Source: Tetrapyrgos nigripes
Lineage: Eukaryota > Basidiomycota > Agaricomycetes > Agaricales > Campanellaceae
Assembly (NCBI GenBank): GCA_013368315.1
Contig: JAACJM010000027.1
Coordinates: 372,001-436,000 of the forward strand
DNA: 64,000 bases
Direction of reading: 5' to 3'
Part shown: positions 1 to 10,744 of the stretch, in pieces
Layout of the letters: each line of letters opens with the position of its first letter
How positions within the stretch are numbered: position 1 is the stretch's first letter
Notes under the pieces: model-generated
Databases searched by the model: none
Told to the model about the DNA's origin: nothing
The model's input: only the letters and a program-made list of their open reading frames with translations
Translations under genes and position numbers: made by a program

Positions 1-1970
1 GTGTTGACGGACATGTTTTAGAACATCACGAGAGGGATGTCCTATACGACGATGTAAAATCTCGTAGTTGATAAGATAAATCAAAAGATTGGCTTTAGAA
101 GCGACAATTTTCGATTTGTGTGGAAGATAGTATAGTGTTTCTTCCGGTATACGCTTTGAGAAAGTCAAGAATGTTGTATTTCTCGAAATGGTGATATGAT
201 CGGAGTTACCGCGCATAAACATGTTGTCATTTAGGAATTGACCAACAGATAAGAGTCATTGATTTAGATCGGGAATGTAATAGACTGGATATAATTTCAT
301 AACTCTTTTACGTTGAGAGATCAGGACTGTTCCGGATGCACGAATCTTCGTGAATCCATTGGCAGTTTTTACTGGAATTGGTTTTATATAACTCAATTCA
401 ACAAAGTCATTGATGTCGAACGTAAAATGCGCTGATGCTCCAGAATCAAGTAACCATCCATCACTGAAGTGGATTTTGACAGTATCAGATCTCTTTTTCT
501 TACACTTCTGGCATAGTGAGAACAGAGTGCCACAGGCACATAAATATTTATTGTTGTCGCCAGGGCTAGTGTACAGATCATTATAAATAAAAGGGGTAGT
601 CAAGCCCAGAGGAGCGGTATGTAATAAATATATACATGAAGAACCTGCTTCCAAATTACGAGCTGCTGGAAAAAGCGCATCAGTACTTTTATTCATAAGA
701 TCTGAATTGAGATCTGACCTGAGATAACCGTTGTCCAAGCCGGAGGGTTCGGAGTCTAAGGACCATCCATAATTATTTGCGGCATTGGCGGTAACGACGG
801 GGGTAGAAGGTCGTGGACTTGGAATTCCGTACGATGCGGTGTCCTCTACGGGTGACGTAGGAAGACTCATCCTGCCGATTGATGGCGGAGTCGACATGTA
901 CTCGAGGTCGCTGGTTTTGGATAGGCTCGGAGACATGCTCCGGAGTTCTGGCATTGAACTCGGAGTTGGCGCCCTGGAGGGTAGTTCCATCCCTCCTAGT
1001 CCGATTGTTGCGTCTCGCTGCCAGTCGATTAGCTCGTCGTACCTTCCATCCTCGTTTTGGAGATGAGGAGTTAGCCATTCCCATCCCGTCGAAGTCGTGC
1101 CAGGTGTTGGGCTTGCAACACGGCTGGATGGCAAGGATTGAGTGGTCATGCCATTGGGAGGTGCAGGCTGTGAGCCACTTGGCATCTTGCTGCGGACTGC
1201 AGCAAGTCGTTGGACAAGAGAAAGAGTGCCACTCGTTCCTGTTGGGGCAACGGTGTTCAGCGCTGCTCTGAGTGGTTCCCCATAGATGTGTAGAGGATCC
1301 TCGGGGTTCTGGAACCTCTCCCCAAGGTACATTGCGCATTCCATCATCTCGGCAGCAGGATCCGTGGCAATCCGGTCGATAAGTGGAACAGGTGTCCGGA
1401 TGTCCTGAGAAACCTTTGCACCTGACTCCGTCGTTGTGGTACCAAACACACTTCCGAGTTCCGAAGTGTTCACCAGAGTGTCCTCGTTCCAACTGGCATC
1501 TTCTCCTTGAGCGCATGCCATATCGGCATCTGAACCAGTCTGAATTTCGAGATATTCACCGTTCCAACCGTTCCAGTTGCCAGCATTACCCCAACCATCA
1601 GTAGATGATTGAAGGTTGTCCCAATAGATGCGTTCCGTGAGAGTACGTTTGGAACGAGGGGCAGGAGTAAGTGAAGTGAAGGAAGGATCGGAATGAGACA
1701 TGACAACATCTTCAAGAGTAGCAACAGTCTCACCAGATGGTCTAGCGCCAATATCTCGTGCCAGGTTGATAGCCCTTTTGGTACCTGTGAAGAAGGCATC
1801 AAAGGGCTTTTCCGTTTCCATGAAGAATGGCTTACGGGTATCAACTGCAGCGGGCGTGTCGACGACGGTGACTGTGTGCATCATGGGAGACATCACCATG
1901 GACGAGATGTGCTTGGCCTTGTCTCTTGGCCTGTTCAGACTTTCCAGCTCGACCTCCACGACGGAAATTG
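1..1970 (-). pseudogene. Copia pol: linker, aspartic protease, GAG-pre-integrase (partial)
   Basis: The frame is open from about 1970 down to a TGA at 256-258. It carries a long, low-similarity Ser/Thr/Pro-rich linker (about 400 residues), then the retroviral-type aspartic protease start LLDSGASAHFT (codons near 430-450). After the stop the same frame continues with the copia signature LLSVGQ and, near the window edge, HRRIGHPSRDVLKH of the GAG-pre-integrase domain. The stop therefore interrupts an otherwise continuous copia polyprotein. Integrase, reverse transcriptase and RNase H would lie left of the window. I take this as an inactivated copy; readthrough is possible but unsupported. Confidence 0.8.
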
Positions 1971-2839
1971 CCTTTTCCTTTGCCCTTTCCCTTGCCTTTT
2001 CCTTTGTTGTTCCCATTAGAGCCGCTGGCTCCGTTAGCGCTGCTGCTGCTGCCACTAGGGCGCTGCTGCTGCTGCTGTTGGAAACTAGGGTTACCGTCCT
2101 TTCGCTTGACAGCTGAGAGACGGTTGGCTTGGGCTCTCCCTGAAGGCCCCTTGAATGCTCCCTGGCGAGATTCCCAGATATTGACAATCTCAGACTGCAA
2201 TACATCGAGATTCGCGGTGTCGACCTCCTCAATAGTGTATTGAGTATACTGATTGATAAGATACTCATATCTGGGAGGAAGTTTGGAAATGATGAACATG
2301 ACGATGAGGAAGTTGGCGACTTTCGTAATGGAAGTGGCTGAGGTGCCATCAGTGGGGATACCATAGGCACTGACTCTATCGAAGTGCATGCGAATAAGTT
2401 CGATCGCAGCGCTAGGATTGGCGTCGTTGGGAATAGTGATGGAGGTAGCACGTTTGAAATCCGTGTAGATTGCGGAAACACCAGGTTTCCCATAGGCCTT
2501 CTTGAGAAAGACCCAAATCTCCTTGGCGGTAGTCATTCCAAGTGTTTTCTGACGAACGGGAGGAGAGAGACGAAGTTTGATAGACCCCATGGCCTTATCG
2601 TTCTTCTCATCCCAGTCAGCCTGTTTCTTTTGAGCCGCCGTGATAGCCTCAGCTTGAGCCGCCGCGTCTTCATCAGTCAGAGGGGAGACGAGACTCACTT
2701 CGGCATCATCAGGGCGGTCAGTGCTAAGGACAGAACTAAGTCCAGTAGCCTGCAACCAGGAGATAAGGATGTCAGCCCAGATGTTGAAATCAACACCGGC
2801 GAAGACGGGGACAGTAGTCATCAGGACATTGGAGGACAT
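1841..2839 (-). CDS. Copia gag polyprotein
   Basis: This is a 332-aa reading frame starting at the first ATG after the leader. The N-terminal half resembles the UBN2/gag-polypeptide region of Ty1/copia elements: a WADILISWLQATGL-like start, then an EIWVFLKKAYG segment near residues 105-120. The C-terminal part has a poly-Gln stretch, an Ala/Ser/Gly-rich stretch and a (GK)n basic tract near residue 280, where the nucleic-acid-binding part would be. I see no CCHC knuckle in this stretch. The frame ends at 1841 while the pol frame is offset by one base, so pol expression would need a frameshift in the GK-repeat region or just after it. Either that shift is programmed or the copy is mutated. Confidence 0.8.
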   Translation of the reverse strand: MSSNVLMTTVPVFAGVDFNIWADILISWLQATGLSSVLSTDRPDDAEVSLVSPLTDEDAAAQAEAITAAQKKQADWDEKNDKAMGSIKLRLSPPVRQKTLGMTTAKEIWVFLKKAYGKPGVSAIYTDFKRATSITIPNDANPSAAIELIRMHFDRVSAYGIPTDGTSATSITKVANFLIVMFIISKLPPRYEYLINQYTQYTIEEVDTANLDVLQSEIVNIWESRQGAFKGPSGRAQANRLSAVKRKDGNPSFQQQQQQRPSGSSSSANGASGSNGNNKGKGKGKGKGKGNFRRGGRAGKSEQAKRQGQAHLVHGDVSHDAHSHRRRHARCS

Positions 2840-3143
2840 CTTTGATAATATCTGGGGAAGTCAACTGTCAGCATTTATCCATATGCAGAATAAGAAGGCA
2901 GCATTAAATGCGCCATGCGAAAGTGAAAAGAGGCAGCGATGAACGCGCCATGACAGTGACTACTCCCCTACATTGTCAACAACTGCAGCTGGACATAAGT
3001 CCTGCGCTGTTGGACATATCGTCAAGCCATTAAAGGCGACGCAGGCTGCCACAAGGGCGCCACAGGCAGCCATGAAGGCGCCATCCAGGTAGTATGCGAA
3101 GTCTATGGTTTGCAGCCATTGAAGGCGCTCCCAAGGGCCTTCG

Positions 3144-3155
3144 GGGCCCATAACC
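3144..3155 (-). other. Copia primer-binding site (half-tRNA-iMet type)
   Basis: Directly inside the LTR the minus strand reads GGTTATGGGCCC. This is the primer-binding site known from Drosophila copia and relatives, which pairs with an internal (anticodon-side) part of initiator tRNA rather than its 3' end. Its position next to the LTR terminal CA fixes the LTR boundary. Confidence 0.75.
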
Positions 3156-3481
3156 TGTTAAGCAGGCATGGTACGGCTCGTACACTACTAAACGCAGTGG
3201 TAACTACGCTACTTACCTGGATGTAAGAGTTAGCTTGTTAGGCTAGTAAGAGGCTTATTGAGCGATGTGGGTTAAGTGTAAAACTTATTATTTGGAGGAC
3301 TTTCTACGAGTCCTTATATACCTTTAAGGAGGTACAAATACATGTAAACTAGAACTAGAGTAACAATAAGATTCTATTGTACTGGATAGAACAATGCTGG
3401 TTTCGTACACTATTGTAGTACTACACTTTATTGTCTATATAATCTTATTGTTCTATATATAACTACTACTATTGTTCTACA
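3156..3481 (-). repeat. Copia 5' LTR
   Basis: On the minus strand it begins TGTAGAACAAT and ends TTAACA, the usual TG...CA form. A TATA box (TATATAAGG on the minus strand, near 3312-3320) lies inside, as expected for an LTR promoter. The start is inferred from the TGT boundary. A slightly longer LTR ending near 3502 is possible because a second TG start exists there. Confidence 0.72.
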
Positions 3482-5740
3482 TAGAATACGTTGATGGCTG
3501 CAACTGAATGCGCCAATTCAACAATTATAATGTAGATAAAGCCCTAAAAAGCTATCCTGGCTGTGTACAACTTTCTGGATGTAGTGTACTGAGAAATACA
3601 GCTAATCCAAGGCATGGGCCCGCCGGCTCGCACAATTCTCGTAACTGCTTTCCCGCAAACTTTTGTCGAACAGCGAGTACTTGTCGGCAGCTTGCTGCGC
3701 GATGTATTGGCTGTCTGAACAGGATCATCGTGATATACTTCACAATTCGGTGATAGCCCGTTCATCTGCATTTTGAGAGGATGTGGTCTTGTGCTCGATC
3801 CCCACCCGACACTTTGTGACACATCGAGGTCACCTGCATTCCATCTTTCTCCGTCTTTCTCCGTGGTTCCGTAGCGTTCTATAATAATATATATCAATAT
3901 ATACCATTCCGCTCCCTGTCAACGTTCGTTTACCATCCGCCATGACTCTCTGTGATTGCCGAAAATGTAAGAATGTGCAAACCATGGACATGAGGTGATT
4001 TCGTTGGAGAATCTGTACTCGAGATGAAGGCAAGCTTGAGGGACGAAGGAGGGTGGACATTGGAGAAATGAGACATGACGTCGTGGTTGTCGACGTCATT
4101 AGTCCTTGGAGGACCCGGTCCAGACCGCAATTCGGTTGTCGTGGAGACTACAATATAAATCTGCAGGCGTGGGAAGATAGCAAAAGTCGACCTAAGTTAA
4201 CTCGGCCTTTAAGAGGCCTCGTAACTTTTACTCAAAATTCAGACTTTTATTCAATTTCAGACTTCTACTCGACTGGGGACATACCTTGGGGGTGGCTTAT
4301 ACATAGTATAATAGAATGCATTTTTTCATTTTGATCTATGAATGAAACTGCGCAAATAAGACCCGCCATGCACAAAAAATTCTCAGTCATAATGACCGTT
4401 GTGCTTTTGTTTATTTCTCGGGGCGCATTATCATATGATATGGTCTAGCTATATGCAGCCTCTCGTACTGCGTACTCGGAGTAAGCGTAGCATTTTGCAC
4501 TGACGCGTCAAGACTCGGGACTCAATGTACACGTGGCACAGTGACACAGGTCGACGTATGGTGTTGACACGTAAGTTCCCCATCAGTGTCCCGTCAACCG
4601 CTCCTTCGTTCTCCTGCTCTCCCTTCTCTCATTATTTCTGCCAGTCCTTATACTTATACACTCAGACTAATTTTTCCTTTTCACCTTTCCAGCTCTCCTG
4701 GCAAAGGCCCCCATTTATGCTGTAACACACCCTTCATCGCGCTGTTTTTCTTTCATCTACGGCATCGCATCAGGGAAATGCTCAGAGGCATCTTCATGCA
4801 AAAGTAGCATAATTATGCAAAGTTGGCATGAAAATGTATAATTGTGTAGAATCCATACCATACATTGCATACGTTGTGCAGACTGATGTATAGCTATGCA
4901 CTTATTGAATCCTCATGCACTCTGTTGAATAACAAATGCACAATGTTGTCTCAAAAAACCATCACAGTAGGATGGTCAAAGTCTGCTTGAATTATGTTTT
5001 GAGCCTATATTATTGATACATAACTAATGAGCATTAAGATATACTTCAACATGGAGGTAAGCAAAGATAACAAGCGGGCGAGGCAACTGCAAGGATGTAG
5101 AAAGGAAATTTTTTTGAAGCAAGGTCGGAAAAGAACGTAAACTACATCATGCAACGACAAAAATCTTCAAATAGCTTGAGACAAAAACCAGCCAAACACT
5201 AAAATGACCAGTCGAGTGAACGGGAACAGGGATAGCAGCTGCATTAGACGTGAATAGAGAGGGTCTGACATTGGCTGGACAATTCTTCGTTCGTGTTCGC
5301 CAAGTAATTAACCCTAACCTGAAGGAGGAAGCCGCAACTTCTTCCGAAGAGTTATTAAAACTCCGCTGCAGAACTGTACAGTTCCTCCAATAGACGTGTC
5401 AGCAAACGGTTACTTGACCCATTCTAGCGGCGCATTTCATGCGCCAGTCCCCGACTCCGTTTGAAGCAGCGTCTCATTTCCCTTTTGTTTTCTCTCTTGT
5501 CTACATATCTATCACCATCAATCAAAGATAAATCAAAATGTATGGGCACTCTTTTCATTTCAACCTTATCATTGGAATTGACACCCACTTGTGTTACATT
5601 TTGATATTCTTCATATATGTCAAGAGAATTGGTCAAGGTATTTGAATTTGTTTTGATACCTTTCATTTGTGGGACAAACTCAGGCCATTGATTTCTTTCC
5701 TCCGAAAACTGCAGTCAGTACAAATCAATCTGGTCAAAAG
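3482..5740. other. Non-coding stretch, no gene recognised
   Basis: Short open frames on both strands show no domain or codon pattern I trust. Visible items are a GGCCTCGTAA motif near 4215-4230 that recurs elsewhere in the window, a pair of near-repeats (AATTCAGACTT / AATTTCAGACTT) around 4238-4270, and a cluster of ATGCA words between 4790 and 4940. No LTR or TIR was found. Confidence 0.5.
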
Positions 5741-6598
5741 TTACATTTTGTGAGGATTCTTGTTCACATCCAAAGTCTGAATCAACTTCTGGATGGTCAA
5801 AAATAATGTCAACAATGGTCTGGCCAAAATTTTTTGAATCACAGTTACACGATCTTCATCCTCAAACATAGAAACACAACTTTTGGGCCTATAGAATAAA
5901 AACAGTTGAGCCAGATCCTTGTCAGACAAACTGAACAACATTCTCAATTGAGCAATAGAAAAATGGGAATGGACAACAGATAATGAGTTGGACTTTCCTT
6001 GAAAACCTACAGTCTGAATACAATATTCAACTAAATCATTTTTCATTATGGTAGCCACTGGAATAGAAATTACAAGTTCAGCCAGAAATTGAGATGATTG
6101 AGAGTCAAAAGAACAGACTATGACATCAACAGTGGCAGGGGTCATTAGCCAATGTTTGAAGCCTTTGATGGCCCCAGATTGAACCATTAAATATAAATTC
6201 TTTTGGCCGAGAAGATGACAAAAGCCCTCACTGAATTCACAGTCTATTATTTGACACTTGGCTTGATACTCATGGGCAGACAAAGTCACAATAGACAAGT
6301 TCTCAGCAGGAGCCAGCTTTTCAGCAACAACATTGTAAAGACTCAGACAATGTTGGAACCAGAAACAAAGGGCAAGCATTGGCAGCGAGACGATGTAGTA
6401 GGGACATCTGTGAGGTTTCTGCTGGTTTAGCCAGTGTTTGTCCATGTTTTTTGGTAGCTTTAGCCTAGTTTCCTGTCGTAGTGGTAGGCAATTCAGCACG
6501 CCTTGCAAGGCTTTCTCCAGCAGCAGGCTATGCCTGCTCCATAGTGGTGATGAGAGTGCGATTCGACCCACTGCTCTTTTGCTTTCTGCTCTGGTCAT
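5741..6598 (-). CDS. Hypothetical protein, unrecognised
   Basis: This 285-aa frame is uninterrupted by stops, which is unusual for this degraded neighbourhood. I recognise no domain. The middle is rich in hydrophobic and aromatic residues (an LPMLALCFWFQHCLSLYNVV stretch near residue 90) and the C-terminal half in Leu/Ile/Lys. The upstream ATG (6598) is doubtful. The first 75 codons overlap a repeated DNA block that also occurs at 16867-17005, where it encodes a related peptide (LNQQKPHRCPYY), so the true start may lie within or after the repeat. It may be a fragment of an unknown mobile element rather than a host gene. Confidence 0.3.
   Translation of the reverse strand: MTRAESKRAVGRIALSSPLWSRHSLLLEKALQGVLNCLPLRQETRLKLPKNMDKHWLNQQKPHRCPYYIVSLPMLALCFWFQHCLSLYNVVAEKLAPAENLSIVTLSAHEYQAKCQIIDCEFSEGFCHLLGQKNLYLMVQSGAIKGFKHWLMTPATVDVIVCSFDSQSSQFLAELVISIPVATIMKNDLVEYCIQTVGFQGKSNSLSVVHSHFSIAQLRMLFSLSDKDLAQLFLFYRPKSCVSMFEDEDRVTVIQKILARPLLTLFLTIQKLIQTLDVNKNPHKM
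6392..6529. repeat. Direct repeat, left copy
   Basis: This block of about 138 bp starts ATGTAGTAGGGACATCTGTG and recurs in the same orientation at 16867-17005 with roughly 88-90% identity by eye. The two copies bracket the gene-X/DUF6532/Plavaka segment. Flanking sequence is unrelated on both sides. Confidence 0.8.
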
Positions 6599-6663
6599 TC
6601 TCGCAGCGCTACACAGTTTTCTCAGTCACTTGAAATTTTTGTCTGTCACCTCGCATACTCCAT

Positions 6664-7188
6664 ATGGACTCCCCAGGCACTTTTGACAGCACAGGTGACA
6701 CGTCCGCATGGCTCCAAGCTTTTGATGAACGTTCTAAGAAGTCTCCATTGTGGAAAACAAAAAGGATTGCCAAACTGGTTGTAGGGGATGCTAGCAGTTG
6801 GCACTATGGTGTTTGCATGGACCGCTGGGACGCAGTCAGGGAGACATTTGTGGCTTATTGGATAGATGGTCTACAAGGGGAAGCATACAAGGCAAAATGC
6901 AAGGCAACTGATTCAGAGGCACCAGTTGAAGTCAACTGGGTTACCATGGACCCACCTCCCCCACCAAAACCAGAACCCTCATCTTCTCATCCTATCTTTT
7001 CTGTCCTCGTTAGCACTGGTATTCACAACAAGGCGTTTGCACAATTCACGCAGACGGTTGACAAGGAGAAGATGTTCCATGTGATTTGGGATGCCACGTT
7101 TGAGACAGGGCACCAGGTTGGGGTTTCAGCAGGTCGAGGCAAGGTCAAGTCAGAGGCTATTGAGGAAGGCAACTGGGCATGGCAATAG
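6664..7188 (+). CDS. Hypothetical protein, possible exon or frameshifted gene to about 7679
   Basis: This 174-aa frame starts at an ATG preceded by a pyrimidine-rich leader. The protein has no domain I recognise; it contains Trp-rich segments (WLQAF, SSWHYGVCMDRWDAV) and a Pro-rich linker with six consecutive Pro/Lys-rich positions near residue 100. A second frame (7179-7679) starts at the end of this one and continues with a Lys/Glu-rich stretch and then a Pro/Ser/Thr-rich tail. This suggests a single gene with a frameshift or a missed intron at about 7180. It lies just right of the repeat at 6392-6529 and may be cargo of the same mobile region. Function unknown. Confidence 0.4.
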   Translation: MDSPGTFDSTGDTSAWLQAFDERSKKSPLWKTKRIAKLVVGDASSWHYGVCMDRWDAVRETFVAYWIDGLQGEAYKAKCKATDSEAPVEVNWVTMDPPPPPKPEPSSSHPIFSVLVSTGIHNKAFAQFTQTVDKEKMFHVIWDATFETGHQVGVSAGRGKVKSEAIEEGNWAWQ

Positions 7189-8030
7189 TGAGACAAGATG
7201 CAGAAAAGGAAAAGAAGCAGAAGGAAACAAACTACCATTCCATTTTGGTGGACACTTCCGACCTCACTCCTTCCCATATGCCATCCTATGTTTCTATATT
7301 GACCCAGACTAATGTTGAGACCTCTCTGCCACCAAGAGTCACCGAAGACAAACTGAATTGGGCAGATGAGTCAGATGCCATTCCACCAGCAGTCTTGATT
7401 CCACCAACAACTCCACCATGCGACTTTTCAGCTTTACGCACATCTATGGGTACTTCACGTCCATTTGGTTCACTTCAGCAATGCATTTATCATTCTCACC
7501 GACATTATCCACCTCATAAAAAACACAAAAATTTATTTGCTTCATCTACTCGACCTATGGTACTGAAATCATCATCATCCATCTTCACTTGTTTGCATCC
7601 ATCTGGAATTGGCCAAGGGAAGCCTGTGCATACCTCTTGGACTCCTCGTACAACTTCAGAGTCTGAGCATGACTGTTGACCACCATTGAGATGGGTTTTG
7701 GATCCTCGTTTGGTGTGCCATCAGGAAATCTGTCCACGGATAATGTTTCAAATATTTCCGAAATTTGCCTTGAATAGTCAATAACTTGTGATGCTATCAA
7801 TCCTATCATTATTTTGCCACATTTTCACTATTGGCCTAGTCCCCCCTTACAATTATTGCTTATTATCCATACTCTTTCAGTAATACCCACAAACGAGCAG
7901 CTCCTACCATCTAATCATCCTTATAATTTTCTTGACAGGGATTGTGAAAATTGACATTAAACCACTTCATTGGATATACTAGGATATGGTAAGAGATATG
8001 TAGGTAGGTACAAAGTTTAAGAAAATGAAC

Positions 8031-10628
8031 TTATGCAGCAGTCTCGCCATCAGCGCCAGCATCCTCAGCATGAGAGCCATCACCACCAGCACTATCAGCC
8101 TTATCAGCCTTATCACCGCTTTCCTCACCACCTGGTGCATCACCATCCTCGCCGTCTTGATTTCCCTCCTGCTCCACATGATTGGACCCTTTGTCATCAA
8201 CGACGTCACCATCCTCTTCAATATCCTCGTCAAATGCATCCCAGTTGAATCGACTAATGATCTGGTCTTCAGAGAGCCCTTGTGCAGCCAGAGCGATAGA
8301 GTGTCTCGAATTAAAAATTAGTGAGCGTGTATTGAGATATATGGCAGGGTACTCACAATGCCTTTAGATACATCCCATGTAATATCTTGTGTGATCGTAC
8401 CTTGTTTCTACACTTCATGTTCTCGAAGATACCCACATAGCCGTCCCATTGACGTTGAAGACTGACAGGAGGGAATTTGGCGTTTGTTCTGAGGGAGATC
8501 TAAATTGAGTACTAGGTTAGTATAACGTCGTTGGTCAAAAACAATCTTGTACCGCACATGCAGATAGCACTAGCATGGCCCCTGGTATCTCCAATTCTAG
8601 CTTGGCCTTGTCGTCATCAGGTTGAGACGAAACGAATAGTTGATTGTGGTATGGTCTGAGAAGCAGGGCAAGCTTGTTATTGCCCCAAAACATGTCGCTC
8701 ATGTACTTGTGCATGACCTCGTTTTGAAACGGACTTTGGTAGTCGTATTTACCCTTCTCCACATACCTCAGTACCAAGAGAGTGAAAACTTGAAGTAATG
8801 TTACGCACTGATGAAAGACCATATATGTAGTCACCATCCTGGATAAGTTTGCCAGCTGCTGCTCTACCACATGGAGAGTTATCGAGCTTGAGAGCAATGA
8901 GAACAGTGGAAGAGGGTGACTTGAGAAGCTTGCGTTCCAATGAGATCCAGCCAGCTGTCTACTCAGAAAGAACCAATTAGCTGCAGTTCTGGGAGGTATA
9001 TTAGAACTCACGTATTTTGCCATAGGTTTGATATACTTCAGTATATCACCATGCTCCAGCCTATCTGCAATATCTCCTTCTCCATCATAACCGAGCTGGT
9101 CTGCAGCTTTGACGAGTGCGGTGAGTGCAACACTTTGGAGATTCTTGCTGACTGGACATTTGTTGGAGTCGATAGAGAAGACCAGCATGATGACACCAAG
9201 GATACGAGCACGGTTGATGACCCCTCTAATGTCTGAGTTCTGGCTCTTCAGGCAAAGTTTGTAGCTGCGGGTCATCTCCTTGTATGCTTCAAGCATAATG
9301 TCAGAGCGGGGTACCCAGTCGATTTGGGTTGCGGATGGAGCTTTTGTCTCAGTGGTTGCGGTGACTGTCTTGACCTTATTCCCTGCTGCACGAGATGCTG
9401 GAAGACCCTTGTTTGATACAACTGGGAGCTAGAGCAGCGTTCAAAAGAGTTAGAATATAAAGCAAGTGGCAAATGTACTTCTTCGATTAATTTTTGAGTG
9501 GCTTTCCCAGAAATTTTCTTACCAAAATCATCAGCAATAGAAGAGAGAATAATTGGAAAAAACGCACCTCAGAGACTGGCTCCTCAAGCTCATTATCTTC
9601 ATCACCATCCATTGAGTCATCAGAACTGCCATCTTCATCATCCGAGTTGGGTAGAGATACGGGTCCTATGCTAGAGGCGGTACCTTCTGTATCAGATACA
9701 GGAGGCAACGAGACATCTTCTGGGTCCATGGAGGGGCGAGTAGAGGAATGGCGTGTAGAATGGTCAACGTCGTTGACAGCAGCTGTCAGACATGAGTCAG
9801 CAACTGAAGCAACATCAAACCATAAGTATACCCACAAGTCACCTTCCTCCCGCTCTTTGATGTGAAACGAGGAGCCTATGGACACAAGTTAGTGATGGTA
9901 CACATGCATGATTGTAGCCTCACCTCGTACTCAAGATAAGCACTGGCACTTTTGTCCTGTTCGCGATCCTCTATCTCCATATCATCATCAATGTCTTCTT
10001 GGCTATCTTCAGCCTCGTCTTCGTCAGCTTCCTTGGTGGAGAGCATTATTTTGCTGCGAGAAGTTTTCTTCAGTGGAAGAGGCTCTTAGAGAAACATTGG
10101 TGAGTTATTACCTGTATCTTCAACTTTGCGAGCATAGTACTCACCTTCATCGGAAGACAGTTCATCGATGTTGATGTTTGCTGCTTGATGCTCTTCATGT
10201 GGTATAGAGTATGTCAAAGTTTTTTAGTGGAGCGGGACCATGCTAACACTCACTCTTTTCTGAAGCTTTGGCAGGTGGCTTTCCCTTTCCAGTTGGCGGA
10301 GCAGCAGGCGTCTTTTTCTGCTTTGCAGCGTTCGTTGTTGTTGTTGTATTTTGCGTAGGAGGTGCTCCTTACCAGTCAAAGTCTTGGTAGTATCCTCTAT
10401 GCATATAACACATCTGGTCAGATTTTTCATATATATATACATACTAAAAGCAGACACTTACCTTCATTTTCTGAATCTTCGTTAGCTCGTTTTGCACTGG
10501 TGCTGGCTTTGCGAGGTTTTCCTTGACTGTTGCTCTTCTTGGAGGAACCCTGTGCCAGTCATTGTACTCTTCTGAGGAGCTGGGACATCTATGCTGGACT
10601 TTTTTCCTGTGCGTGTACCTGGAGCCAT
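8031..10628 (-). CDS. DUF6532-like protein, multi-exon, divergent from the Plavaka transposase gene
   Basis: A minus-strand gene with about eight short introns runs from an ATG at 10628 to a TAA at 8031. The N-terminal exons encode a Lys/Ser/Glu-rich, acidic, probably disordered region. The central exons (9300-8530) encode a helical globular domain resembling DUF6532 of basidiomycetes: a segment beginning MLEAYKEMTRSYKLCLKS, a VALTALVKAADQLGYDGEGD segment, then a PFQNEVMHKYMSDMFWG segment and an ELEIPGAMLVLSACA segment. The last exon is acidic with Asp/Glu/Gly/Ala repeats. Introns are 50-60 bp with GT-AG ends (for example about 8306-8358). The first exon needs one frame change near 10550, so either an intron was missed or the gene is damaged. 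Only 116 bp separate its start from the Plavaka start, so a shared promoter is likely. Role unknown; I infer an accessory gene of the transposon. Confidence 0.6.
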
Positions 10629-10744
10629 GGCGAAGGTAGAGGCAAGAAAAAAAGTCGTGAGTAATATTCATTAAAATCGGGGTTAGAAATTTTGACCTTA
10701 AACTGTGATTCGCGTTTCAGTGTCTTAGTGTCTCCTCCCCCACC
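10629..10744. promoter_or_regulatory. Divergent intergenic region, likely bidirectional promoter
   Basis: These 116 bp separate the starts of the DUF6532-like gene (minus) and the Plavaka transposase gene (plus). It holds a pyrimidine-rich leader (CTCCTCCCCCACC) just before the ATG at 10745, which is typical of fungal transcripts. No clear TATA box was seen. Confidence 0.45.

Larger units (their letters stand above)
1..3481 (-). mobile_element. Ty1/copia LTR retrotransposon, 5' part only (3' part beyond window edge)
   Basis: Reading right to left, the order is a 326-bp 5' LTR (3156-3481), a primer-binding site directly inside it, a leader, a gag gene, then protease and pre-integrase coding sequence running off the left edge. 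The protease DSGA motif and an HRRIGHPS pre-integrase motif identify Ty1/copia. The leader (2840-3143) contains several short degenerate GCGCCAT-centred repeats and no coding signal. The 3' LTR and target duplication cannot be checked because the element is truncated at position 1. A frame change between gag and pol and an in-frame stop suggest that this copy is inactive. Confidence 0.88.

Noticed and set aside
773..2243. Several long frames on both strands across the copia element
   Set aside because: They overlap the gag/pol frames out of phase and lack domains. Plus-strand poly-Leu and poly-Cys stretches are antisense of Gln/Lys/Gly repeats.
7828..7850. CACTATTGGCCTAGTCC as the left end of the Plavaka element
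   Set aside because: Similarity to the right end is short, and the flanking bases (TTT versus GGG) do not form a target duplication. Kept only as a weak candidate.
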